From Rudaea sp. (GTDB lineage: Bacteria; Pseudomonadota; Gammaproteobacteria; Xanthomonadales; Rhodanobacteraceae): a stretch of DNA of 8,585 nucleotides. Shown one piece after another: positions 1 through 6,045 of the stretch. The stretch covers positions 1 through 8,585 of the forward strand of contig JAICYA010000063.1 in NCBI GenBank assembly GCA_025934455.1, written 5' to 3'. Under the pieces are notes generated by a model. It was not told where the DNA came from, did not search any database, and saw only the letters and a list, made by a program, of their open reading frames with translations. The stretch's first letter is position 1. Every line of letters starts with the position of its first letter. The position numbers and the translations under genes were made by a program.

Positions 1-29
1 AAACCCAGAAACAAGCTGCCAATTATCGT

Positions 30-52
30 CGTTGCGCGTAAACGCGTCAACG
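30..52. other. Inverted repeat beyond the tRNA-Ser 3' end
   Basis: Arms CGTTG+CGCG (30-38) and CGCG+CAACG (43-52) pair around a TAAA loop with one unpaired T at 47, giving nine paired positions. In the direction of tRNA transcription (minus) a run of six T (54-59) comes before this hairpin, not after it, so it does not fit a normal Rho-independent terminator on either strand. It may instead be a 3' processing or RNA-stabilising structure, or it may belong to a neighbour outside the window. Confidence 0.4.
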
Positions 53-59
53 GAAAAAA

Positions 60-153
60 TGGCGGAGAGAGAGGGATTCGAACCCTCGATCAGGCTTTGT
101 GGCCCAATACTCCCTTAGCAGGGGAGCCCCTTCGGCCTCTCGGGCATCTCTCC
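60..153 (-). tRNA. tRNA-Ser (anticodon GCU)
   Basis: This tRNA decodes the serine codons AGC and AGU. Read on the minus strand, it starts with acceptor arm GGAGAGA (153-147), which pairs perfectly with TCTCTCC (70-64), followed by discriminator G at 63 and a genome-encoded CCA (62-60). The anticodon stem CTCCC/GGGAG encloses the loop CTGCTAA, with anticodon GCT at 119-117. The T arm is GAGGG-TTCGAAT-CCCTC. The long variable arm with a GGGC/GCCT helix is typical of class II serine tRNAs, and the total of 94 nt fits. Six T follow the CCA at once (59-54), so the T-arm/acceptor helices plus this U tract may help end transcription. A tRNA-Ser downstream of csrA is the known gammaproteobacterial arrangement. 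Confidence 0.97.
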
Positions 154-173
154 AAATTTTTCACCAGACGCAG

Positions 174-179
174 AGTGTA
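174..179 (-). promoter_or_regulatory. Possible -10 element of the tRNA-Ser promoter
   Basis: On the minus strand TACACT (4 of 6 matches to TATAAT) lies 20 nt before the mature tRNA 5' end, which would give a leader of about 14 nt. No good -35 hexamer stands at 16-18 nt. That position is instead occupied by the arms of a perfect inverted repeat (194-214). The tRNA could also be co-transcribed with csrA, since no convincing terminator separates them. Confidence 0.35.
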
Positions 180-193
180 ACAAGAGACCTTCG

Positions 194-288
194 CCGAACG
201 GTCGCAACGTTCGGGATGACCCGCATCATCGCGATGCTCGCTCCTCGCTGCGTTCGGACCCGTCCTGCGGCGCCAATCGGCACGCCGC
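194..288. repeat. Cluster of palindromes in the csrA/tRNA-Ser spacer
   Basis: The 216-bp spacer 154-369 has no recognisable gene but is unusually rich in inverted repeats. CCGAACG/CGTTCGG pairs at 194-200 and 208-214 (7 bp, 7-nt loop). GATGA/TCATC pairs at 215-219 and 226-230. CATCGCGATG (227-236) is a perfect 10-bp palindrome. GCGGCG/CGCCGC pairs at 267-272 and 283-288. A motif CGTTCGG followed by ACCCG occurs at 208-224 and again, shortened, at 251-262. This could be a degenerate intergenic repeat element or a structured part of a csrA-tRNA transcript. GC-rich sequence makes some pairing likely by chance. Confidence 0.45.
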
Positions 289-337
289 ACCCGTGCGCCG
301 ACCAGGAAAACCAAGTCGGCTAGCATAGATGCAAGCT

Positions 338-354
338 CCGCTTTGGTAAAGCGG
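338..354 (-). terminator. Hairpin after csrA, possible weak terminator
   Basis: CCGCTTT and AAAGCGG pair perfectly over 7 bp around a 3-nt loop, 15 nt past the csrA stop codon. No U tract follows on the minus strand, so it is not a standard intrinsic terminator. It may protect the csrA mRNA 3' end or only slow the polymerase. Confidence 0.35.
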
Positions 355-369
355 CAAGACGCCGCGACG

Positions 370-603
370 TCAGCCGTTGGTTGCTTCGTGCGACGAAGGC
401 TCGTCGGAACCGGCCGCACCGGAACCAGCCCCGGCCTGATGTTCCTGCTGGATGCGCTGGTAGATCTCTTCGCGATGCACGGCAACGTCCTTGGGCGCGG
501 TGATGCCGATGCGTACCTGGTTGCCCTTGACGCCCAACACCGTAACTGTCACCTGGTCGCCGATCATCAGGGTCTCCCCCACGCGACGGGTCAAAATCAA
601 CAT
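370..603 (-). CDS. csrA: Carbon storage regulator CsrA (RsmA)
   Basis: CsrA is a small homodimeric RNA-binding protein that binds GGA motifs, often in hairpin loops near ribosome-binding sites. It represses or stabilises mRNAs for carbon storage, biofilm, motility and, in xanthomonads, virulence. The 77-residue product begins [16 protein letters not shown] and contains [15 protein letters not shown] (20-34) and [16 protein letters not shown] (36-51). The RNA-contacting residues L4, R6/R7 and the V42-H43-R44-E45 segment are present. The start at 603 is fixed by homology and by a GGAG at 614-611 with 7-nt spacing. The reading frame stays open 47 codons upstream, but CsrA proteins begin at MLIL. 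The tail after residue 52 is Gly/Ala/Ser/Glu-rich and longer than in E. coli (61 aa). It lies downstream of alaS and upstream of tRNA-Ser, as in other gammaproteobacteria. Confidence 0.97.
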   Translation of the reverse strand: MLILTRRVGETLMIGDQVTVTVLGVKGNQVRIGITAPKDVAVHREEIYQRIQQEHQAGAGSGAAGSDEPSSHEATNG

Positions 604-770
604 GACGGAACTCCATACGTTCGGGTTCGTTGGACCCGATAACCGCGTGCGCGTTCCCCTCCGGATCGCGCGTTGCGGTTCAACAGGACGGCCACGAACA
701 GACACGGATGCAATCGCGCGTTCAGGTTCCTCCATCACCCACACTAGACCGGTGCAGGGGTGGCCGATGC
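604..770 (-). promoter_or_regulatory. csrA mRNA leader with five GGA motifs and a hairpin
   Basis: From the predicted start near 770 the leader holds GGA (minus strand) at 733-731, 730-728, 662-660, 657-655 and 614-612. The last lies in the Shine-Dalgarno GGAG. GGA is the CsrA-binding core, and csrA is autoregulated in E. coli, so negative feedback at the ribosome-binding site is plausible. A hairpin TCGGGT/ACCCGA (639-634 with 626-621, 7-nt loop) stands 6 nt before the SD. An open frame across the leader is not treated as coding. Confidence 0.5.
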
Positions 771-776
771 GAGGCG

Positions 777-806
777 ACTATAGCTGAACGAAGGACTGCT
801 ACGCAA
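777..806 (-). promoter_or_regulatory. Predicted sigma70-type promoter of csrA
   Basis: On the minus strand TTGCGT (806-801) and TATAGT (782-777, 5 of 6 matches to TATAAT) are separated by 18 nt, with a start expected near 770. It lies in the 251-bp gap between the alaS stop and csrA, so csrA can be transcribed apart from alaS. The -35 is a weak match. A TTGACT farther upstream has no -10 at a suitable distance. Confidence 0.5.
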
Positions 807-854
807 CGCAACAAAAAGTCAAGGAAGTGCGTTCAACTTTCGGCATCGCGAGGC

Positions 855-3488
855 TCAGCCCAACGCAGGCGCCAGCCAAGCGGCCAGCCCCGCGAGCGCC
901 TGGTCCAATAGTGGCGAATCCACGCCGCCGCCCTGGGCCAGGTCCGGCCGGCCGCCGCCCTTGCCGCTGATCTGCCTGGCCACGTGTGCCACGACATCGC
1001 CCGCCTTGATCTTGGCGAGTGCGGCACCGTGGACACCACTGACCAGCGCAACCTTCCCGGCCTGTCCGGAGGCCAGCAACACCACGCAATCTCCCAGCTT
1101 CCGCTTGAGCGCATCGACCGCTTCACGCAGGCCCTTGGTATCCATGCCATCCACGCGTGCCGCGACCAGCTTGATGCCCGCCACATCCTGCGCGTGTGCG
1201 GCGAGATCGCCGGTCACGGAACCCGCTGCCTTGGCCTTCAGCGCATCAAGCTCATGCTCCAGTTTTTTCTGCCGATCGAGGACCTGGTGCAGTTTCTCGA
1301 CCGCATCCCCGGCATTGGACGACAGCATGTCGGTCAGCTCGCCCAGCCGCCGTTCTTCCGCGACGACGTGGGCCACGGCCCCGGCGCCGGTCACCGCCTC
1401 GATGCGGCGGATGCCGGCGGCAACGCCCGCTTCCGACACGATCTTGAACAGGCCGATGTCGCCGGTGCGCGTGACGTGCGTGCCTCCGCACAGCTCGGTC
1501 GAAAAATCACCCATGCGCAGCACCCGCACTTCCGCGCCGTACTTTTCGCCGAACAGCGCCATCGCGCCGGTCGCGATCGCATCGTCGTAGGCCATGTGGC
1601 GGGTCTCTGCCACGTCGTTGCGGCGGATCTGCTCGTTGACGCGATCCTCGATGTGGCGCAACTCGGCCGGCGCCACGGGCTGGAAATGCGAGAAGTCGAA
1701 CCGCAGGCGGTCGGGCGCCACCAGCGAGCCCTTCTGCGTGACGTGCTCACCCAGCGTTTCGCGCAACGCCGCGTGCAACAGGTGGGTCGCCGAATGGTTC
1801 AGCACCGTGGCCTGGCGGCGAGCGCCATCCACCCGCGCCAGCACCGCAGCGCCCACGCGCAGCGGCGCGGCACCCTGCCACTGGCCGATGTGGCCATGGA
1901 ACTGGCCCGCAAACTTCTGGGTGTCGTTGACGATGAAGCGCCCGTCGGCGTGTTCCAGTGCACCGGTGTCACCCACCTGCCCGCCCGATTCCGCGTAGAA
2001 CGGCGTGCGATCCAGGATGAGCGTCCCCATCTCGCCCGGCGCCAGCGTGTCGACCACACGCCCGTCGTGCAGGATGGCCGCCACCTTGCAGTCCTTGGCC
2101 TGCAGCGTTTCGTAACCGAGGAACGCGGTCGGCGCGAGCCTGCTGGCGACTTCCGCCGGCAGCTGCGTCTTGCTTTCAAACTTGCTGGCGGCACGCGCGC
2201 GCGCGCGCTGCCGTTCCATCGCGCGCTCGAAGCCGGCCATATCCACCGTCATGCCGCGTTCGCGCGCGATGTCGGCGGTCAGGTCCACCGGGAATCCGTA
2301 GGTGTCGTACAGGCGGAATGCATCCTCGCCCGGGATCGCCTTGCCCGCGTGCGCGGCCACCTCGTCGAACACCTTCATGCCGTGTTCCAGGGTTTCGCCA
2401 AAGCGCTGTTCTTCCGCCCGCAGTGCGTCTTCGACGAACGCCTGCCGCGCCACGAGCTCGGGGTAGGCCTCACCCATTTCCGCGACCAGCGGCGCCACCA
2501 TTTTCCAGAAGAACCCGCCGCGCACGCCCAGCATCCAGCCGTGGCGCAGCGCGCGCCGGATGATCCGTCGCAACACGTAGCCACGACCCTCGTTGGAGGG
2601 CAGCACGCCATCCACGATCAGGAATGCACAGGCGCGGATGTGGTCGGCGATCACGCGCAACGACTTGCTTGCGCGATCGCTGCAGCCCGTCAGCTGTTGC
2701 GCGGCCGCGATCAGGCGCTGGAACAGGTCGATCTCGTAGTTGGAGTGCACGCCCTGCAGCACCGCGGCCAGGCGCTCGAGGCCCATGCCGGTATCCACGC
2801 ACGGCGCCGGCAACGGCGACAGCGTGCCGTCGTCGGCGCGGTCGAACTGCATGAACACCAGGTTCCAGATTTCGATGTAACGGTCGCCGTCCTCGTCTTT
2901 CGAACCCGGCGGCCCCCCCGGAATCCCCGGGCCATGGTCGTAAAAGATTTCCGTGCAGGGACCGCACGGACCAGTGTCGGCCATCTGCCAGAAGTTGTCC
3001 GAAGCAAACGGCGCGCCCTTGTTGTCGCCGATGCGCACGATGCGCTCGGCCGGCACGCCGACCACGTCCTTCCAGATTCCGTAGGCCTCGTCGTCGGTGT
3101 GATAGACGGTGACCCACAGCTTGTCCGCCGGCAACTTGAACACGCCGGTCAAAAGCTCCCACGCCCATTCGATGGCTTCGTGCTTGAAGTAATCACCGAA
3201 CGACCAATTGCCCAACATTTCGAAAAACGTGTGGTGGCGCGCGGTGTAACCCACGGCATCAAGGTCGTTGTGCTTGCCACCCGCGCGCAGGCAGCGCTGC
3301 ACGTCAGCCGCGCGCTTGTAGGGCAGTTTTTCGCTACCCAGGAACACGTTCTTGAACTGCACCATGCCCGAGTTGGTGAACAGCAGGGTCGGGTCGTTGG
3401 CCGGGACCAGCGGCGCGGACGGAACAATGGTGTGGCCGCGTTCCTTGAAGAATTCAAGAAAGCGCGCGCGAATTTCTGCGGTTTTCAT
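855..3488 (-). CDS. alaS: Alanine--tRNA ligase (AlaRS)
   Basis: AlaRS charges tRNA-Ala with alanine in the cytoplasm using ATP and clears mischarged Ser- and Gly-tRNA-Ala. The 877-residue product has the full bacterial length. The class II catalytic core occupies about 1-240, with the motif-2 region near R69 and motif 3 GMGLERL at 234-240. A tRNA-recognition domain follows to about 460. The editing domain carries the zinc-site residues H565, H569, C667 and H671 (HSATH, CGGTH), all intact. A charged, coiled-coil-like stretch lies near 715-755. The C-terminal DHHA1/C-Ala domain ends with [12 protein letters not shown] (844-855). The start at 3488 gives the usual [15 protein letters not shown]-terminus. 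No good Shine-Dalgarno sequence lies before it. It follows recX by 77 bp, and no distinct promoter was found, so it may be read from the recA-recX transcript. Confidence 0.98.
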   Translation of the reverse strand: MKTAEIRARFLEFFKERGHTIVPSAPLVPANDPTLLFTNSGMVQFKNVFLGSEKLPYKRAADVQRCLRAGGKHNDLDAVGYTARHHTFFEMLGNWSFGDYFKHEAIEWAWELLTGVFKLPADKLWVTVYHTDDEAYGIWKDVVGVPAERIVRIGDNKGAPFASDNFWQMADTGPCGPCTEIFYDHGPGIPGGPPGSKDEDGDRYIEIWNLVFMQFDRADDGTLSPLPAPCVDTGMGLERLAAVLQGVHSNYEIDLFQRLIAAAQQLTGCSDRASKSLRVIADHIRACAFLIVDGVLPSNEGRGYVLRRIIRRALRHGWMLGVRGGFFWKMVAPLVAEMGEAYPELVARQAFVEDALRAEEQRFGETLEHGMKVFDEVAAHAGKAIPGEDAFRLYDTYGFPVDLTADIARERGMTVDMAGFERAMERQRARARAASKFESKTQLPAEVASRLAPTAFLGYETLQAKDCKVAAILHDGRVVDTLAPGEMGTLILDRTPFYAESGGQVGDTGALEHADGRFIVNDTQKFAGQFHGHIGQWQGAAPLRVGAAVLARVDGARRQATVLNHSATHLLHAALRETLGEHVTQKGSLVAPDRLRFDFSHFQPVAPAELRHIEDRVNEQIRRNDVAETRHMAYDDAIATGAMALFGEKYGAEVRVLRMGDFSTELCGGTHVTRTGDIGLFKIVSEAGVAAGIRRIEAVTGAGAVAHVVAEERRLGELTDMLSSNAGDAVEKLHQVLDRQKKLEHELDALKAKAAGSVTGDLAAHAQDVAGIKLVAARVDGMDTKGLREAVDALKRKLGDCVVLLASGQAGKVALVSGVHGAALAKIKAGDVVAHVARQISGKGGGRPDLAQGGGVDSPLLDQALAGLAAWLAPALG
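2194..2208. repeat. (CG)7C dinucleotide run inside alaS
   Basis: Fifteen alternating C and G bases encode part of an Arg-Ala repeat (about residues 427-433, RARARAA) in the linker after the tRNA-recognition domain of AlaRS. Such runs can adopt Z-DNA and are slippage-prone. The reading frame here is intact. Confidence 0.8.
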
Positions 3489-3543
3489 GCGGTTGCAGTG
3501 AATATCTCAAGTGAATGGCACACCGGGAAGCACGCTCCACCCG

Positions 3544-3562
3544 CCTGTCGCAACACGACAGG
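3544..3562 (-). terminator. Hairpin just after the recX stop
   Basis: CCTGTCG and CGACAGG form a perfect 7-bp stem with a 5-nt loop, 3 nt past the recX stop codon on the minus strand. No U tract follows, so it is not a standard terminator. It may separate recX and alaS expression by pausing or by blocking 3' exonucleases. It also contains CTGT-N9-ACAG, one base too wide for an E. coli-type LexA box. Confidence 0.4.
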
Positions 3563-3565
3563 TAC

Positions 3566-4054
3566 TCAGTCGCGGGAGTCATCAACCTCGGAATGGGTGA
3601 CGATTCTAACGGTTTCGGCGGCAAAGCCGCGACGCAGGAGGAAAGCGGCGCGTTTGCCGCGCTCGGCGTGATCGGCGGCCGGCCGGCCGCCGTATTTCTT
3701 GCGCAACTGGGCCACGGCCAATGCGCCCCAATCGGCTTCGGCGGCATCCAGCAATGCGCGGATCGCGGGGTCGGCCAGTCCGTGCGAGCGCAGTTCGGCC
3801 CGGATCCGTGCCGGACCGTAACCCTGCCCTACCCGCGCACGCACCAGCATTGCACCGAAACGCTGGTCGTCCTGGTAATGCTGCTGCTGCAGCTTGCCGA
3901 TCGCGGATTCCGATTCCGCCTCATCGCAACCCGCACGCGCAAGCCGCGTGCGCAGCTCGCGTTGCGAATATTCGCGTCGCGCCAGCATGCCCAAGGCGCG
4001 GTCGTAGGCACTGCGGTCGGCGCCATCGGGAACTTGCCTGCGTTTCATGCGCAT
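3566..4054 (-). CDS. recX: Regulatory protein RecX
   Basis: RecX binds RecA filaments and limits their growth and the RecA ATPase and coprotease activities. The product (162 aa from the ATG at 4054) shows the all-helical, three-repeat RecX architecture. ALGMLARREYSQRELRTRL covers the first repeat, DDQRFGAMLVRARVGQGYGPARIRAEL the second, and a basic C-terminal repeat contains LRKKYGG. Length is normal for the family. The start is uncertain: GTG (4057), ATG (4054) and ATG (4048) lie in one frame within 12 bases, none with a clear Shine-Dalgarno sequence. The palindromic element 4058-4117 ends directly at the GTG. recX sits 81 bp after the recA stop (from the ATG at 4054) in the same direction, which suggests read-through from recA. 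Confidence 0.93.
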   Translation of the reverse strand: MRMKRRQVPDGADRSAYDRALGMLARREYSQRELRTRLARAGCDEAESESAIGKLQQQHYQDDQRFGAMLVRARVGQGYGPARIRAELRSHGLADPAIRALLDAAEADWGALAVAQLRKKYGGRPAADHAERGKRAAFLLRRGFAAETVRIVTHSEVDDSRD

Positions 4055-4057
4055 CAC

Positions 4058-4117
4058 TGTAGGCGCGAGCCTGCGCGCGATCAGCCACCTCTACCGCCGG
4101 CCAGGTCGGCTCCTACA
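4058..4117. repeat. REP-like palindromic element between recA and recX
   Basis: The 60-bp unit is bounded by TGTAGG (4058-4063) and its complement CCTACA (4112-4117). Two internal hairpins follow from the sequence: GCGCG/CGCGC (4063-4067 with 4074-4078) and GCCGG/TCGGC (4096-4100 with 4106-4110, one G-U pair). On the minus strand it begins TGTAGGAGCCGACC, the head I remember from dispersed extragenic palindromes of xanthomonads and pseudomonads. It fills most of the recA-recX gap and could attenuate or stabilise the transcript. Only one copy is in the window. Confidence 0.7.
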
Positions 4118-4135
4118 AGAGCCCGGCAGGCTTCT

Positions 4136-5176
4136 TCACGCTTCGACTTTCTCGGCGTCCGCAGTGGTCGCCGCGCCGCCCTTGCCGGCGCAATCCAGCA
4201 GCTTGGCACGCAAGGCTTCGTCGAGCTGCTTGGTGGCAGCCGGGTTGTCCTTGAAGTACTGGCGGGCGTTTTCCTTGCCCTGGCCGATCCGCTCGCCGTT
4301 GTAGCTGTACCAGGCGCCGGACTTTTCCACCAGGTTGTTGGCGACGCCAAGTTCGATCAACTCGCCCTCGTAGGACGTGCCCTCGCCGTAGAGGATTTCG
4401 AACTCGGCTTGCCGGAACGGAGGCGCAACCTTGTTCTTGACGACTTTCACGCGCGTTTCCGAGCCGATCACCTCATCGCCTTTCTTGACCGCGCCGATGC
4501 GGCGGATATCCAGTCGCACGGAAGCGTAGAACTTCAGCGCGTTGCCGCCGGTCGTGGTTTCCGGATTGCCGAACATCACGCCGATCTTCATGCGGATCTG
4601 GTTGATGAAAATCACCAGCGTGTTGGAACGCTTGATGTTGCCGGTCAGTTTGCGCAGCGCCTGGCTCATCAGGCGCGCGTGCAGGCCCATATGGTTGTCG
4701 CCCATCTCGCCTTCGATTTCCGCCTTCGGCGTGAGCGCGGCCACGGAGTCCACCACCACCACGTCCACCGCATTGGAACGCACCAGCATGTCGGCGATTT
4801 CCAGCGCCTGCTCGCCGGTGTCCGGCTGCGACACCAGAAGGTCATCCACGTTGACGCCGAGTTTCTCCGCGTAGGTCGGATCGAGCGCGTGCTCGGCGTC
4901 CACGAATGCGGCGGTACCGCCATTGCGCTGGCAGGCAGCGATCACCTGCAAGGTAAGCGTGGTCTTGCCGGAAGATTCCGGGCCGTAGATTTCGACCACG
5001 CGACCGCGCGGCAACCCGCCAATACCCAAGGCGACATCCAGCCCGAGCGAGCCAGTGGACACCACATCCACCGTTTCGGCACTGCGGTCGCCCATGCGCA
5101 TCACCGCGCCTTTGCCGAACTGTTTCTCGATCTGGCCCAGCGCGGAAGCGAGCGCGCGGCGTTTGTTGTCGTCCAT
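4136..5176 (-). CDS. recA: Recombinase RecA
   Basis: RecA forms ATP-dependent filaments on single-stranded DNA, drives strand exchange and, as a coprotease, triggers LexA self-cleavage. The 346-residue protein is complete. It has the N-terminal helix region [12 protein letters not shown] (9-23), Walker A GPESSGKT (65-72), catalytic E95 in DAEHALDP, Walker B VVVVDS (139-144), loop L1 around [10 protein letters not shown] (155-164), and Q193 leading into loop L2 [10 protein letters not shown] (202-211). The C-terminal tail after about 330 has only about three acidic residues, fewer than in E. coli RecA. The ATG at 5176 has a GAGG Shine-Dalgarno sequence 9 nt upstream. It is followed by recX and preceded by pncC on the same strand. 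Unlike Xanthomonas as I recall it, lexA does not lie directly upstream. Confidence 0.99.
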   Translation of the reverse strand: MDDNKRRALASALGQIEKQFGKGAVMRMGDRSAETVDVVSTGSLGLDVALGIGGLPRGRVVEIYGPESSGKTTLTLQVIAACQRNGGTAAFVDAEHALDPTYAEKLGVNVDDLLVSQPDTGEQALEIADMLVRSNAVDVVVVDSVAALTPKAEIEGEMGDNHMGLHARLMSQALRKLTGNIKRSNTLVIFINQIRMKIGVMFGNPETTTGGNALKFYASVRLDIRRIGAVKKGDEVIGSETRVKVVKNKVAPPFRQAEFEILYGEGTSYEGELIELGVANNLVEKSGAWYSYNGERIGQGKENARQYFKDNPAATKQLDEALRAKLLDCAGKGGAATTADAEKVEA

Positions 5177-5217
5177 TGCGAATTCCTCAGAGTGTCTGAC
5201 TGGCGGCGAGTGTTGCG

Positions 5218-5227
5218 GAACGTGTTC
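5218..5227. promoter_or_regulatory. Short palindrome GAAC-GT-GTTC in the recA leader
   Basis: Arms GAAC and GTTC flank two bases about 42 bp before the recA start. They resemble the half-sites of Gram-positive and alphaproteobacterial LexA boxes, but the spacing (2 bp) fits neither. It could be a partial operator or chance. Confidence 0.25.
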
Positions 5228-5244
5228 TCACCGATTGCGACGAT

Positions 5245-5257
5245 TCACGTTGCGTGA
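5245..5257. promoter_or_regulatory. Inverted repeat at the predicted recA start site
   Basis: TCACG-TTG-CGTGA is a perfect 5-bp inverted repeat that covers the predicted transcription start, just downstream of the -10 at 5263-5268. This is the position of a classical repressor operator. It does not match a LexA consensus I know, so any regulator is unknown. Confidence 0.35.
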
Positions 5258-5262
5258 CCGTC

Positions 5263-5271
5263 ATTATTCCA
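5263..5271 (-). promoter_or_regulatory. Predicted extended -10 promoter of recA
   Basis: On the minus strand TGG-AATAAT is an extended -10 element with 5 of 6 matches to TATAAT, giving a start near 5256 and a leader of about 80 nt. The -35 position (CTTTCG at 17 nt) is poor, which the TGn extension could offset. A second -35-like TTGACG farther upstream has only a weak partner. Confidence 0.45.
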
Positions 5272-5465
5272 CAGCACGGGGATGGCGAAAGAGGCATGGT
5301 TCCCGTCATGCTGTCAGGATTTTCCGAGTCTCTCGCCGAACGAAACGATTTGACGAACATTCTTGATTCACCATCACGGGCACTGTCCGTCAAGAGATCC
5401 CGCCGCAGCAAACTCCCTTTCACCAGATATCGATTGCAGCGCCGCGCGATGCTGTGCCTCACGCC

Positions 5466-5975
5466 TCATGCCACCAGGGTTTTCCGAATGCCTTCCAGTG
5501 CGCGCGCGACCGTTTGCCGCCTCACTGCTTCGCGGTTGCCATCGAACTGGAAGACTTCCGCATGCGCATAACCGCCGCGGCGCTTCCAGGCGATCCATAC
5601 CGTGCCGACGGGCTTGTCGGGCGTGCCGCCCGACGGCCCGGCGATGCCGGTGACCGCCACCGCGATCGTCGCGCCGAAACGCGCCAGCGCCCCGGAAACC
5701 ATTTCGATCGCGGTTTCCTGGCTGACCGCGCCGTGTTGCTCCAGCGTGTGCGGATTGACGCCCAGCAGCGCTTCCTTCGCTTCGTAGCTGTAAGCCACCA
5801 AACCCGCCTCGAACCAGGCCGAGCTGCCGGGCAGATCGGTGAGCGCCTTGGCGATCCAGCCGCCGGTGCAGGATTCCGCCGCAACCAGCATCTCGCGGCG
5901 TTCCGTCAAGGCTTCGGCGAGCGTCTGCGCCAGTGCATGCAGATGTTCGTCCGAGGGAATTAGCGACGTATCCAT
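5466..5975 (-). CDS. pncC: Nicotinamide-nucleotide amidohydrolase PncC (CinA C-terminal domain)
   Basis: PncC deamidates nicotinamide mononucleotide to nicotinate mononucleotide. It thereby recycles the NMN released by NAD-dependent DNA ligase into NAD synthesis. The 169-residue product is a stand-alone CinA C-terminal domain, and the N-terminal MoaB-like domain of full CinA is absent. It shows AESCTGGWIA (33-42, with the family's serine and threonine), FEAGLVAYS (55-63), GAVSQETA (82-89) and TGIAGPSGGTPDKPVGTV (109-126). Its length matches E. coli PncC/YgaD. The start at 5975 lacks a strong Shine-Dalgarno sequence. A pncC gene upstream of recA is common in gammaproteobacteria. It is divergent from the porin-like gene. 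Confidence 0.95.
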   Translation of the reverse strand: MDTSLIPSDEHLHALAQTLAEALTERREMLVAAESCTGGWIAKALTDLPGSSAWFEAGLVAYSYEAKEALLGVNPHTLEQHGAVSQETAIEMVSGALARFGATIAVAVTGIAGPSGGTPDKPVGTVWIAWKRRGGYAHAEVFQFDGNREAVRRQTVARALEGIRKTLVA

Positions 5976-6002
5976 GCGCGATTCGGGTCAGGTCAAATAC
6001 GC

Positions 6003-6031
6003 CTTTTACTCCGCTCCACGTTGCGCGCCAA
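6003..6031 (-). promoter_or_regulatory. Predicted sigma70 promoter of pncC
   Basis: On the minus strand TTGGCG (6031-6026) and TAAAAG (6008-6003) are separated by exactly 17 nt, each with 4 of 6 consensus matches. The start would fall near 5996, about 20 nt before the pncC ATG. Confidence 0.45.
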
Positions 6032-6045
6032 GCGCTACATCCATA

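Larger units (their letters stand above)
5177..5465. other. Intergenic region upstream of recA
   Basis: No recognisable gene lies in these 289 bp. The open frames crossing it (for example 91 codons on the minus strand, 5187-5462) show no family motif, no helix-turn-helix and none of the Ala-Gly cleavage or Ser-Lys dyad region of LexA. The region holds the predicted recA promoter and two short palindromes, listed separately. I found no CTGT-N8-ACAG and no xanthomonad-type TTAG-N6-TACTA LexA site. Confidence 0.6.

Noticed and set aside
604..744. N-terminal extension of csrA by 47 in-frame codons
   Set aside because: CsrA proteins start at MLILTRR, a GGAG lies 7 nt before that ATG, and the extension has no recognisable sequence. 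It is better explained as leader.
3546..3561. LexA-like CTGT...ACAG site after recX
   Set aside because: The spacing is 9 rather than 8 bases and the site lies inside a hairpin at a gene 3' end, so a structural role is more likely.
984..3671. An 895-codon open frame on the plus strand, antisense to alaS
   Set aside because: It mirrors the third-position G/C bias of alaS, has no family motifs, and alaS itself is a complete, recognised gene.
3515..5257. A 580-codon open frame on the plus strand, antisense to recX and recA
   Set aside because: It is a shadow of two well-identified genes and crosses their intergenic repeat. No domain or signal is visible.
5271..5291. CTGT followed by GACGG over the recA -10 as an SOS box
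   Set aside because: The second half-site does not match ACAG at the required 8-base spacing on the minus strand.
5187..5462. A 91-codon minus-strand frame upstream of recA that could be a lexA remnant or small gene
   Set aside because: No helix-turn-helix, cleavage site or Ser-Lys dyad region is recognisable, and it overlaps the predicted recA promoter and ends at the recA ribosome-binding region.
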